From: an uncultured Lachnospiraceae bacterium
GTDB lineage: Bacteria > Bacillota > Clostridia > Lachnospirales > Lachnospiraceae
Reading direction: 5' to 3'
DNA: 64,000 nt
Assembly (NCBI GenBank): GCA_948794795.1
Contig: CAQGLR010000007.1
Location: 45,517-109,516 of the forward strand
Below are positions 57,101 to 64,000 of this stretch, one piece after another. The translations under genes and the position numbers were made by a program. Under the pieces are notes generated by a model. The model worked only from the letters and a program-made list of their open reading frames with translations, was not told the origin of the DNA and did not search any database. Numbering within the stretch: the first letter of the stretch is position 1; each line of letters opens with the position of its first letter.

Positions 57101-57261
57101 CAGATGCATTAAATGATTTTGTTGAATATTTAAAGGCAAAACCTAAGTCAAGAAGTATTGAATATATGGCACAAGAAAAACATACCACAATATGCTGTTA
57201 CAGATGTGGCCATGTATTTAAGGCAGGTAATATCTGCCCTAAATGTGGAAGCCGCAATTAA
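54115..57261 (+). CDS. Large hypothetical protein with zinc ribbons and acidic middle (1048 aa)
   Basis: I do not recognise the family as a whole. The N-terminal 200 residues lack named motifs. CPDCGRN and CPECSKFY (about 217-262) form a first zinc-binding pair. Residues about 390-680 are Asp/Glu/Asn/Ser-rich and likely disordered, with repeated EEDT and NNI-type runs. Residues about 680-900 are helical. About 930-1000 (FIVTPDHIFYKGVIKSGTLD) looks like a bacterial PH-like domain. The protein ends in a zinc ribbon, CYRCGHVFKAGNICPKCGSRN. No signal peptide or membrane segment is seen. ATG has AGGAGGTAACC upstream. Confidence 0.75.
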   Translation: MVWLKADTGLENTYRKLIHTSKADVDWHGSILIKNNTIILPGSTSSLVFDFESKRVYPDIIDIPAMPGDIFEISGRKLMVNIFNILLYVFGKWGAIKGIKVDHSYEKINMLFKQILKDVKAETYYSENGIRFASNGKSVVFEDIIMSAIYKIEAEEKAAEEGIIEGIGEEGAPQGLWHDMKWKQIITIFDRKPLDSKMPGSNRLGSNFYMVPYKCPDCGRNIHMSVYPNRRELLIDTEEGRVYAARVYMCPECSKFYTPRPGKLLSEGDEYILDFDDDIKASEDYKKLIGRKGGKNCNSNFNMYETEYIDKVHNGNRSLAQICSNMKGLSDKDLEGLLEQMDEGFYSENEIKRFMAYIEQELEFRKNGRLNPYTAFRKGLKSGKIGLTGVAGTKKNRVDYSSIEEEEETQQDMAGDGEPESTLQKEREVIQEPGADSDESQQAAEEDTGNTDTRMEDILRKYMSGIVEDDTENVSAEEKENIIEDNYTDNTQDKTDGITENNLESSILAESHEDATDSEGNNTSYIEETVYNVEEDIQPDKVKSSNKTGRLKSLFNKKEDSKKLANYKGINNIKEEKDIINNDTNSSSIIRENNSTVDNPDAIPEDFESADNIVTDKEPQLAVYNKETEIGVEDNNINNIQDTDKREENILSSEEIVRKISNSKGKKYSDIQKLVSEIRNSNLSNEEKETFIKQLIGMLEQAGKKELDYLISHLPQSDSKERYKRVKERIKTYKDIDTGRYEEIIDKYIQNAEREELSAVVKKARGSGRHSLLKILEDIKSKDYDLGVLREYSDELYQQVKDIDTETVREIVPDISALDVEDGIRAMKEIESADILPEIKTEMTELIDKRLTRMKTEECEQLVEKLRRSLDDRIEDTSRIHYYDARKMLKGDNKDEESILIRKAISKYAILLGRYEYPVIICDSSFLNNGKEGFIVTPDHIFYKGVIKSGTLDIMDIENISLDSGKTGKAIFASNGLKRKQKLPCPLKGKDQERMADALNDFVEYLKAKPKSRSIEYMAQEKHTTICCYRCGHVFKAGNICPKCGSRN

Positions 57262-57441
57262 TAGTTGTTTTATATAACTATTAATTGCCAGTATGTAGTT
57301 ATATATATCTATAAATACAGCTTTAATGACTGTTGACAACCATATACAATATGTTACAATATAGAAATGAAAACTATGTTACATAACAGGTAAAAATATG
57401 CAGCCCGGCTGCTGTTATAATGAAAGGTATGGTTATTGTAT

Positions 57442-58347
57442 ATGGAATATCAGGTTATAAGCGACAGTTCATGTGATTTGGAAGCAGATTTAAAAGAAAA
57501 ATATAATATAGAAGTTGTTCCATTTTTTGTATCGTTTGAAGAGGAGAAATATTATAAAGAAATTGAAGAAATAGCAATAAGGGATGTATATGACAAGATG
57601 GTTTCAAACCCTAAAAAGTATCCAAAGACTTCACTTCCATCTGTGCAGAATTATGTAGATGCCTTTATGCCACATATAAGAGCGGGGAGAGGAGTTATAT
57701 GTGTATGTATAACAACTTCTTTAAGTGGTTCATATAATTCCGCAGTAAATGCCAGGGATATAATTTGCGAAGATTATCCAGATGCAAAAATTGCAGTTAT
57801 AAATTCTTATGGTGCTACAGTATACCAGCGGCTGTATGTAATTGAAGCAGCAAAGATGCAGCAGCAGGGTTACAGTTATGAAGAAAATGTGAAGATACTC
57901 CAGGGGCAGATGAGGGATACTGCACGTATATTCTTTACCGTTGGAGACCTTGATTATCTGCAGCATGGCGGGCGTATAGGAAAGCTTGCCGGGCTTGCAG
58001 GAAGTGTTTTAAACCTTAAGCCGCTTATAACACTTGAGGGAGGTTCTATAGATTCATCAGGAATTGCAAGAAGCCGTAAGAAATCAATGGCGAAAACAAT
58101 TGAACTGCTTAAATCATATTTTAAAGAAAATAAAGAAAATCCTGTAGATTATGAATATGCTGTTGGTTATGGATATGACATGCAAGAAGGTATACAATAT
58201 AAGAAACAGGTTGATGAAGTATTGAAAGAAATGGGTGTGGAAAAAGAGGCAGACCTTGTACAGATAGGAGCAACAATATGTGTGCATACAGGTCCATATG
58301 CTATAGGCGTAGGCATGGTAAAGCGTTTTGAATGCTGCACAGATTAA
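57442..58347 (+). CDS. DegV family fatty-acid-binding protein
   Basis: A 301-aa DegV protein. It starts VISDSSCDLEADLKEKYNIEVVPF, has KTSLPSVQNYVDAF, the TTSLSGSYNSAVNA motif, and FTVGDLDYLQHGGRIGKLAG, all family hallmarks. DegV/FakB proteins bind a fatty acid and present it to a FakA-like kinase; whether this one does is inferred. Start at ATG 57442; TTG 57436 is possible. Confidence 0.92.
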   Translation: MEYQVISDSSCDLEADLKEKYNIEVVPFFVSFEEEKYYKEIEEIAIRDVYDKMVSNPKKYPKTSLPSVQNYVDAFMPHIRAGRGVICVCITTSLSGSYNSAVNARDIICEDYPDAKIAVINSYGATVYQRLYVIEAAKMQQQGYSYEENVKILQGQMRDTARIFFTVGDLDYLQHGGRIGKLAGLAGSVLNLKPLITLEGGSIDSSGIARSRKKSMAKTIELLKSYFKENKENPVDYEYAVGYGYDMQEGIQYKKQVDEVLKEMGVEKEADLVQIGATICVHTGPYAIGVGMVKRFECCTD

Positions 58348-58452
58348 AATAAATTATGTAATTCTGGCAATTCTAAAATTTTATCAGAATAATATATCTT
58401 GTATATTTCATTCTTAATATGATGTTTATTTTAATATTGTACAGGTTTACAG

Positions 58453-58633
58453 TATATAGCAGTTTTCCAAAGCCATGGTAAAAATATTATTCCATTAAAG
58501 GGGTGCTTTTGGAAACGCCAGTGTTTGAATCTGGTTTTTTCAGATTCTATGCACTGTTGCGTTTCCAACGCAGCTGAAGCGTACCCCTGTGTGGAATAAT
58601 ATTTTTATCATGGCGTGGAATCTGCGTTATATT
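58453..58633. repeat. 180-bp palindromic repeat, second family, copy 2
   Basis: GCCATGGTAAAAATATTATTCCA pairs across with TGGAATAATATTTTTATCATGGC. The core AAACGCCAGTG, TTGAATCTGG and AGATTCTATGCACTGTTGCG is the reverse complement of the core at 41665, while the outer arms differ. The outer arms thus keep pairing while changing sequence, as expected for a folded element. Confidence 0.85.
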
Positions 58634-58735
58634 ACCATCTGTATAATAAAAAATAACTGTAAATAGTAATGATTTGTTTGGAATGTATTTTTACCATCTT
58701 ATTGACAATAATAAAGTGGTAAGATATAATCAAAA

Positions 58736-59023
58736 ACAAGGCAATGACGGAGAGGAGTAACATAACTTATCGTTAGCAGAGAGTGAAGGATGGTGGAATC
58801 TTCATAAAGTGAATTTATGTGAAAAACACTCCAGGGCTTATTTTTACAGCCCATACAGCCGCAATCTGAAAGATAGTGATATTGAGTAGGTGCGCCGTAA
58901 GCTGCACGGAAGACAGCATGGCCTGTTTATGCATGGCTGCAGAGAGACTGTTTTACAGTAATTCGGGTGGTACCGCGGATATATATGTCCGTCCTGAACT
59001 TCTGGTTTAGGATGGGCTTTTTT
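58736..59023 (+). promoter_or_regulatory. T-box riboswitch before aspS
   Basis: It has the T-box motif GGGTGGTACCGCGG at 58965-58978 and a terminator hairpin, GTCCGTCCT with AGGATGGGC then T6, at 58987-59023. The AGAGAG and GGTGG elements of Stem I are near 58779-58796. Uncharged tRNA binding would stop termination and allow aspS expression. In the expected specifier position is GTGAAAAACACTCC; the triplet followed by a purine is AAC (58825-58827), an Asn codon. No Asp codon is found there. Confidence 0.9.
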
Positions 59024-59180
59024 GTAATTATAAATAATCCATCCTATCCATATAGTAATTTTATATAAAGATGGAGGAAAGAGTGAAAGATTTTTCAAAT
59101 CTTCCACCTTGCAAGTTTGTGTCTGCGCTGCATCCACAAACTGGGAATACGCAAAAAGCAGCGCAGAAATGAGGAGGAAC

Positions 59181-60932
59181 ATGAATATATCAAATATTTA
59201 CCGTGATGTTACATTAGACAGTGTAAGTGAAAGTGATGTTGGAAAGAGCTTGAAACTGGCAGGATGGGTAGAAAATATACGTGACCACGGGGGTGTATCT
59301 TTTATTGACCTCCGTGATATGTATGGTGTTATGCAGGTAGTTATGCGTGATACAACACTTCTTGACGGGATAAGCAAAGAGGACTGTATTAGCATTGAAG
59401 GCGTTATAGAACACCGTGATGAAGAAACATACAATCCTAAGATACCTACAGGTACTATAGAACTTGAAGCCCATAAAGTTGAAATACTTGGAAGAGTGTA
59501 TAAACAGCTTCCTTTTGAAATTATGACATCTAAAGAAACAAGGGAAGATGTGCGTCTTAAATACCGTTACCTTGATTTGCGCAATGCTAAAGTACGTGAC
59601 AATATGCTTTTCCGTTCAAAGGTAATCAGCTTTTTAAGGCAGAAAATGACAGATATGGGATTTTTGGAAATCCAGACTCCAATACTTTGTGCCTCATCAC
59701 CAGAAGGGGCAAGGGATTATATTGTACCTTCACGTAAATTTAAAGGGAAGTTTTATGCACTTCCACAGGCACCACAGCAGTACAAGCAGCTGCTTATGGT
59801 ATCAGGTTTTGATAAATATTTCCAGATAGCACCTTGTTTCCGTGATGAAGATGCACGTGCAGACCGTTCACCAGGAGAGTTTTACCAGCTTGATTTTGAA
59901 ATGTCATTTGCAACACAGGAGGATGTATTTAAAGCAGGTGAAGAAGTTTTATCTGCTACATTTGAAAAGTTTGCACCAGAAGGATATGAAGTTACAAAAG
60001 CACCTTATCCAATAATTAGTTACAAACAGGCAATGCTTGAATTTGGAACAGATAAACCAGATTTACGTAATCCATTGCGGATAGTAGATGTTACAGACTT
60101 TTTCCAGAGATGTACATTTAAGCCATTCCATGGGAAGACAGTGCGTGCTATAAAAGTCCATGCAGATATGTCAAAGGGCTTCCATGAGAAACTGCTTAAA
60201 TTTGCGCAGTCTATTGGAATGGGTGGCTTAGGTTATCTTGAGGTAAAAGAAGACAAGACATACAAAGGACCAATTGATAAATTTATACCTGATGATATGA
60301 AAGGTGAAATTGCAGAAATAGCAGGCCTTGAAACAGGGGATACAATTTTCTTTATAGCAGACAGGGAAGAGCAGGCCGCTATATATGCAGGACAGATAAG
60401 GACAGAGCTTGGGGAACGTCTTGGGCTGCTTGAGAAAAATGCTTACCGTTTCTGTTATATTAATGATTTCCCTATGTATGAATATGATATGGAACAGAAG
60501 AAGTATATATTTACACACAATCCATTTTCAATGCCACAAGGCGGGCTTGATGCATTAAATGAAAAAGAACCTTCAGAAATACTTGCTTACCAGTATGATA
60601 TTGTATGTAATGGTGTTGAACTTTCATCAGGTGCAGTACGTAACCACAATCTTGATATTATGGTTAAAGCATTTGAAATTGCGGGATATACAGAAGAAGA
60701 TTTAAAAGAGAAATTTGGTGCGCTTTATAGTGCTTTCCAGTTTGGTGCACCACCACATGCAGGAATGGCACCAGGTGTTGACAGGATGATTATGCTTCTG
60801 CTGAATGAAGAAAATATCCGTGAGGTTATACCTTTCCCTATGAATGGAAATGCACAGGATTTAATGTGCGGGGCACCAAATGAAGTTACAGAACAGCAGC
60901 TTAGGGAAGTCCATATAAAGGTAAGGCAGTAA
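59181..60932 (+). CDS. aspS: Aspartyl-tRNA synthetase (possibly non-discriminating)
   Basis: A class II synthetase of 583 aa with the bacterial AspRS layout. The N-terminal OB-fold anticodon domain has GWVENIRDHGGVSFIDLRD. Motif 2 reads CFRDEDARADRSPGEFYQLD, the GAD insertion domain is present (about 280-420), and motif 3 is in MAPGVDRMIML. ATG 59181 has GAGGAGGAAC upstream; the longer open frame covers leader sequence. The T-box upstream appears to read Asn, so the enzyme may also charge tRNA-Asn for the amidotransferase route. Confidence 0.94.
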   Translation: MNISNIYRDVTLDSVSESDVGKSLKLAGWVENIRDHGGVSFIDLRDMYGVMQVVMRDTTLLDGISKEDCISIEGVIEHRDEETYNPKIPTGTIELEAHKVEILGRVYKQLPFEIMTSKETREDVRLKYRYLDLRNAKVRDNMLFRSKVISFLRQKMTDMGFLEIQTPILCASSPEGARDYIVPSRKFKGKFYALPQAPQQYKQLLMVSGFDKYFQIAPCFRDEDARADRSPGEFYQLDFEMSFATQEDVFKAGEEVLSATFEKFAPEGYEVTKAPYPIISYKQAMLEFGTDKPDLRNPLRIVDVTDFFQRCTFKPFHGKTVRAIKVHADMSKGFHEKLLKFAQSIGMGGLGYLEVKEDKTYKGPIDKFIPDDMKGEIAEIAGLETGDTIFFIADREEQAAIYAGQIRTELGERLGLLEKNAYRFCYINDFPMYEYDMEQKKYIFTHNPFSMPQGGLDALNEKEPSEILAYQYDIVCNGVELSSGAVRNHNLDIMVKAFEIAGYTEEDLKEKFGALYSAFQFGAPPHAGMAPGVDRMIMLLLNEENIREVIPFPMNGNAQDLMCGAPNEVTEQQLREVHIKVRQ

Positions 60933-60963
60933 ACTGGGGAATAAATGCAAAGGAGGGATTACA

Positions 60964-61896
60964 ATGAGATTAATTACACGTTCAGATTTTGACGGGCTTG
61001 CATGCGGGGCTCTTCTTAAAGAAGCTGGGATAATTGACCACTGGAAATTCGCACATCCAAAGGATTTGCAGGATGGGCTTGTTGAAGTTAATGAGAATGA
61101 CTGTCTCGCCAATGTACCTTATGTAGAGGGATGTGGTTTATGGTTTGACCACCACTCAAGTGAACATGAAAGACTGCAGCTTGAAGGCAAATATAAAGGT
61201 GAGAGCCGTATTACACCATCATGTGCCCGTATTATCTATGAATATTATGGTGGAAGGGAAAAGTTCCCTCAGTTTGATGATATGATGGAAGCTGTTGATA
61301 AGGTTGATTCAGGCAATCTTACAATAGATGAAGTACAGAACCCACAAGGCTGGATACTGGTAGGTTTTCTTATGGACCCACGTACAGGTCTTGGACGCTG
61401 GCGTAATTTTACAATTTCAAATTACCAGCTTATGGAGAAACTTATAGATGCCTGCCGTACAATGACTACAGATGAAATACTTGCACTTCCTGATGTTAAA
61501 GAACGTATAGAAGTATATTTTGAGCAGACCGGTAAATTTAAAGAAATGGTTGAAAAATACACAAGAGTAGATGGCAAACTTATAATATCAGATTTGCGTG
61601 GTGTAGAACCAATATATTCAGGAAACCGTTTTATGATTTACAGTATGTATCCAGAACAAAATATTTCTGCATGGATAGTGAGCGGCCGTGGAGGTAAAGG
61701 GTGCAGTGCTGCGGTTGGATATAGTATTCTTAACAGGACATGTAATGTAGATGTTGGAAGCCTTATGCTTAAATATAATGGTGGTGGCCATAAGAAGGTT
61801 GGTACTTGCCAGTTTACAGATGAAAATATGGAAACAGAGCTTCCAAAGATGTTAGCAGAACTTTCAGAAGCCAGCAATAAGCCAGATACACCATAA
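60964..61896 (+). CDS. DHH family phosphoesterase
   Basis: A 310-aa DHH-type protein. It starts RLITRSDFDGLACGALL, a DHH motif variant with the metal aspartate, has LWFDHHSSEHER, the DHH motif proper, and a C-terminal DHHA1-like NGGGHKKVGTCQF. It could be an exopolyphosphatase, nanoRNase or cyclic-dinucleotide phosphodiesterase; the sequence does not decide. ATG has AAAGGAGGGATTAC upstream, 31 bases after aspS, so the two are probably co-transcribed. Confidence 0.88.
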   Translation: MRLITRSDFDGLACGALLKEAGIIDHWKFAHPKDLQDGLVEVNENDCLANVPYVEGCGLWFDHHSSEHERLQLEGKYKGESRITPSCARIIYEYYGGREKFPQFDDMMEAVDKVDSGNLTIDEVQNPQGWILVGFLMDPRTGLGRWRNFTISNYQLMEKLIDACRTMTTDEILALPDVKERIEVYFEQTGKFKEMVEKYTRVDGKLIISDLRGVEPIYSGNRFMIYSMYPEQNISAWIVSGRGGKGCSAAVGYSILNRTCNVDVGSLMLKYNGGGHKKVGTCQFTDENMETELPKMLAELSEASNKPDTP

Positions 61897-61929
61897 GGTG
61901 TACAGAAGATAACAGAAGAAATAAAAAGT

Positions 61930-62024
61930 GCTGCCGCATTAAGCAGGGCAAATATAAAATATAGTTTTTATTATAATAAAAATTACTATATAATATATTG
62001 CCATTGCTTTATGCGGCAGCTTTT
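61930..62024. terminator. Bidirectional terminator between converging genes
   Basis: GCTGCCGCAT (61930-61939) pairs perfectly with ATGCGGCAGC (62011-62020); pairing continues imperfectly for about 27 positions around a long AT loop. T4 follows on the plus strand and T5 on the minus strand. It serves both the DHH gene and the DUF305 gene. Confidence 0.78.
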
Positions 62025-62766
62025 ACATATCATTAAATATTTCTTCCATCTGGGTTATTTCATTTTTATTGGTTTCAATAATATTTTTTGCAATACTACG
62101 TATTTCTTTATGGTTTGAATATCTTAAAATTGTATCTGACATATCTATAGCCATCTGGTGGTGTATAACCATTCCTTCAATATAGGCTTCCTCAACATTA
62201 CTGCTTGATTCAGTTTCATTGCCTATATGCTGGTGGGATGATATCATTTTATTATAAAATTTAAGATAGTTCTTTTCATTTTTCTTGTCTGAAATCCCTT
62301 GTTTCTGGATTTCCTTAATTAGCTGGCGCATTTCTTCTATTTCTTCTGTTTCATTGTCAATAATATTACTTGCAAGTTTTTTAAGTTCTTTGTTTTCACC
62401 ACCAAATAAAATATAATTTTTGGATAATTCAACTGAAGCTTCATGGTGTGGAATCATTCCTATAAGAAAGTCAAATTCTGCACTTCCAGATTCCTTTACA
62501 CTCATGCCAGCCAGCATATCAGAAATAATAGTATCTTGTTCTTCCAGGTATGCAGAAATATCCGCATCATCCTCTTCATCTTTTATAATATCTGTTCCAG
62601 GTGATGATGAAGGTGATGATGCCTGTGTGCCAGAACTATTGTTATGGCTTGATGAATTGCCAGTAGTGCTTTTGCGTGAAGCAAACAAGCTTAAGAAAAT
62701 AACTAACAATATTAATATAACAATAGTAAGGATACCATATAAATGGTAATTTTTATGCTTGTTCAT
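62023..62766 (-). CDS. DUF305 protein, membrane-anchored
   Basis: A 247-aa protein with an N-terminal membrane segment GILTIVILILLVIFLSLF, a Ser/Gly/Pro-rich linker and two ferritin-like DUF305 units: DFLIGMIPHHEASVELSKNYI and EGMVIHHQMAIDMSDTIL. The histidine-rich helices suggest metal binding; function is unproven. I start at ATG 62766 with AAGGAC upstream; six more codons are possible. It lies downstream of cotJC on the same strand. Confidence 0.88.
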   Translation of the reverse strand: MNKHKNYHLYGILTIVILILLVIFLSLFASRKSTTGNSSSHNNSSGTQASSPSSSPGTDIIKDEEDDADISAYLEEQDTIISDMLAGMSVKESGSAEFDFLIGMIPHHEASVELSKNYILFGGENKELKKLASNIIDNETEEIEEMRQLIKEIQKQGISDKKNEKNYLKFYNKMISSHQHIGNETESSSNVEEAYIEGMVIHHQMAIDMSDTILRYSNHKEIRSIAKNIIETNKNEITQMEEIFNDM

Positions 62767-62812
62767 TAAAATAAGTCCTTTCACCTGCAGATATAAAATC
62801 TAATCCAGTCTT

Positions 62813-63436
62813 TTAACAGTGGTTTTCTGGTTTATAAAATTGCTGGTCAAATTCTGCGTTAAAATAATAGAAGTTATTATGGTCAAGTTTGCTTTTTGTC
62901 ATTTCCAGTGCTTCACCAAAACGCTGGAAGTGTACTACTTCCCTTGCACGCAGGAATTTTAATGGTGCCCTGGTATCTGGGTCATCAATTACACGGAGAA
63001 GATTGTCGTATACAGTGCGGGCTTTTTGTTCTGCTGCAAGGTCTTCAAATAAATCAGCAAAGGGGTCACCTTTTGACTGGAATTCAAGAGAAGTAAATGG
63101 AACACCTGCTGCTGCCTGTGGCCATAGTGCTTTGGTATGGTCAATATAGTAGGCGTCAAAACCTGCTGTCCTGGCTTCTTCTGGTGTTAAATCTCTTGTA
63201 AGCTGGTATACCATGGCACAGATTATTTCCAGATGGTTTATTTCTTCTGTACCTATATCAGTAAGAAGTCCGCCCACCTTTTTTACTGGCATAGTATAAC
63301 GTTGAGAAAGGTAACGCATAGAGGCACTAAGCTCCCCGTCTGGACCACCATACTGGCTTATAATAAGCTGTGCAGTTTTAGGACATGTTTTTTTGATTTT
63401 TACAGGGAATTGCAATCTTTTTTCATAAGCCCACAT
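62813..63436 (-). CDS. cotJC: Spore coat protein CotJC (manganese catalase-like)
   Basis: A 207-aa ferritin-like protein of the CotJC/Mn-catalase group. It starts MWAYEKRLQFPVKIKK and has DIGTEEINHLEII, DLAAEQKARTVYDNLL and AREVVHFQRFGEAL, giving the Glu and His metal ligands. It is a component of the spore coat. ATG 63436 shares a base with the stop of the preceding gene; GGGGG lies nine bases upstream. An upstream start at 63457 is possible but does not fit the family. Confidence 0.9.
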   Translation of the reverse strand: MWAYEKRLQFPVKIKKTCPKTAQLIISQYGGPDGELSASMRYLSQRYTMPVKKVGGLLTDIGTEEINHLEIICAMVYQLTRDLTPEEARTAGFDAYYIDHTKALWPQAAAGVPFTSLEFQSKGDPFADLFEDLAAEQKARTVYDNLLRVIDDPDTRAPLKFLRAREVVHFQRFGEALEMTKSKLDHNNFYYFNAEFDQQFYKPENHC

Positions 63437-63900
63437 TATATGCATCCCCCTTCCCATGGCATTGGACCTTCCGCCCAGGCATAATCACTGTTGTTTAAGC
63501 TGGCAGTTACCATTGACAGCTGTGTCAGGGGGGTGTATTTACTTGAATATTCTGAAAGCAGGTCCATACGTTCCTTTGAAAGCTGGTAGAAAAGTGGTGT
63601 CCCTTCAGGGCAGTCTGGGTGTGTGTCAAGATAAAGGGTAAGGTCATTAATAGCAAAACTTATAGATGTTATTTTGCCCATAAGAACCTCCCTTTCCTGT
63701 TGTACAGGGTCAAGTGCGGAACCATTTGTATTTAAATTGCTGTTTCCTTTATCTGCAAGAAATATAGGAAAATTTAAACATGGGAAAATAGTTCCTTCTT
63801 TAAGCGCAGTGTCCCAGTCATAAAGTTCACACCATTCTTGTGATGGAACAGAAGCCATGGCAAGAGTTTCAGGACAGGAACAACAGTTTTTTTCATTCAT
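63436..63900 (-). CDS. Fused spore coat protein CotJA-CotJB
   Basis: One 154-aa frame holds two coat proteins. Residues about 12-50 are CotJA-like (PSQEWCELYDWDTALKEGTI, then FPCLNFPIF). After a short linker, residues about 70-154 are CotJB-like (EVLMGKITSISFAINDLTLY, LDTHPDCPEGTPLFYQLSKE, ending in the Trp-rich PMPWEGGC). In Bacillus and most Clostridia these are separate genes before cotJC. No internal stop or start with a ribosome site marks a split. ATG 63900 has GGAGG upstream. Confidence 0.85.
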   Translation of the reverse strand: MNEKNCCSCPETLAMASVPSQEWCELYDWDTALKEGTIFPCLNFPIFLADKGNSNLNTNGSALDPVQQEREVLMGKITSISFAINDLTLYLDTHPDCPEGTPLFYQLSKERMDLLSEYSSKYTPLTQLSMVTASLNNSDYAWAEGPMPWEGGCI

Positions 63901-64000
63901 GGTAATCCTCCAATCTTATGTGGTTTAACAGTTACAGTAAATAGTAAAAGTTACAGTTCACACCCCCCAATAAACCATTGTGAAATGTGACGAAATTTAT
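63901..64000. promoter_or_regulatory. Upstream region of the cotJ genes
   Basis: On the minus strand GGAGGATTACC precedes the cotJA-cotJB start. A CATAAGAT stretch further up could be a sporulation sigma (E or K) -10, but no matching -35 is convincing. Nothing else is seen. Confidence 0.3.

Noticed and set aside
59109..59180. N-terminal extension of AspRS (24 codons)
   Set aside because: It overlaps the leader just after the T-box terminator and lacks a ribosome site; ATG 59181 has a strong one and matches the family start.

Overview
The window looks like the chromosome of a low-GC, spore-forming anaerobic Clostridia, most like Lachnospiraceae. The evidence is the AT-rich sequence, strong GGAGG ribosome sites, an anaerobic (cbi-type) cobalamin pathway, CotJ spore-coat genes, a T-box riboswitch before aspS, and a large secreted GH26 mannanase. 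I cannot name a species.

Layout. (1) 1-6355, minus strand: corrin-ring operon cbiC-cbiK-cbiD-cbiL-cbiF-cbiG-cbiH-cbiJ, with cbiJ cut by the window edge. (2) 6.4-12.0 kb: an accessory island in the middle of the cobalamin region. It holds a decayed AAA-ATPase/nuclease-like gene, an ISLre2-like transposase scrap, a retron and a UPF0175/DUF3368 toxin-antitoxin pair. The retron comprises a 237-codon partner ORF, an msr-msd RNA with matching a1/a2 repeats and a 28-bp msd stem, and a 668-aa protein joining a nucleoside-deoxyribosyltransferase-like domain to a reverse transcriptase. (3) 12.4-22.8 kb: the late cobalamin genes cobO, cbiP, cobT, cobU, cobS, a second CobU-like gene, cobC and cbiB, interrupted by a DUF262/DUF1524 gene with a one-base frame break; kptA follows. 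(4) 23.4-27.4 kb, minus strand: an ABC transporter (ATPase plus FtsX-type permease) and a small secreted protein. (5) 28.2-31.9 kb: the GH26 mannanase. (6) 32-33.6 kb: two damaged genes between long palindromic repeats. (7) 33.6-41.6 kb: a five-gene operon of SWIM-finger, helical-repeat, MoxR ATPase, DUF5682 and VWA proteins. (8) 42-43.6 kb: GNAT and cobD, which makes the aminopropanol arm of cobalamin. (9) 44-47 kb: gene remnants, a lipoprotein-like/propeller-like pair and more palindromic repeats. (10) 47-61.9 kb: housekeeping and sugar genes, namely M18 aminopeptidase, purC, araA-araB, HAD phosphatase, a 1048-aa zinc-ribbon protein, DegV, T-box-aspS and a DHH phosphoesterase. (11) 62-64 kb, minus strand: DUF305 protein, cotJC and a fused cotJA-cotJB.

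The cobalamin genes together cover cobalt insertion, most ring methylations and contraction, adenosylation, amidation, aminopropanol attachment and lower-loop assembly. CbiE/CbiT and CbiA are not in the window and may lie beyond the left edge. No cobalamin riboswitch could be recognised.

The most unusual elements are the fused-effector retron and two related families of long intergenic palindromes (about 180 and 270 bp). Others are the DUF262 frame break at a correctly phased A-AAA-AAC slippery site, the aspS T-box whose best specifier reads AAC (Asn) rather than an Asp codon, and the CotJA-CotJB fusion. Assignments rest on reading motifs by eye; no database search was run.
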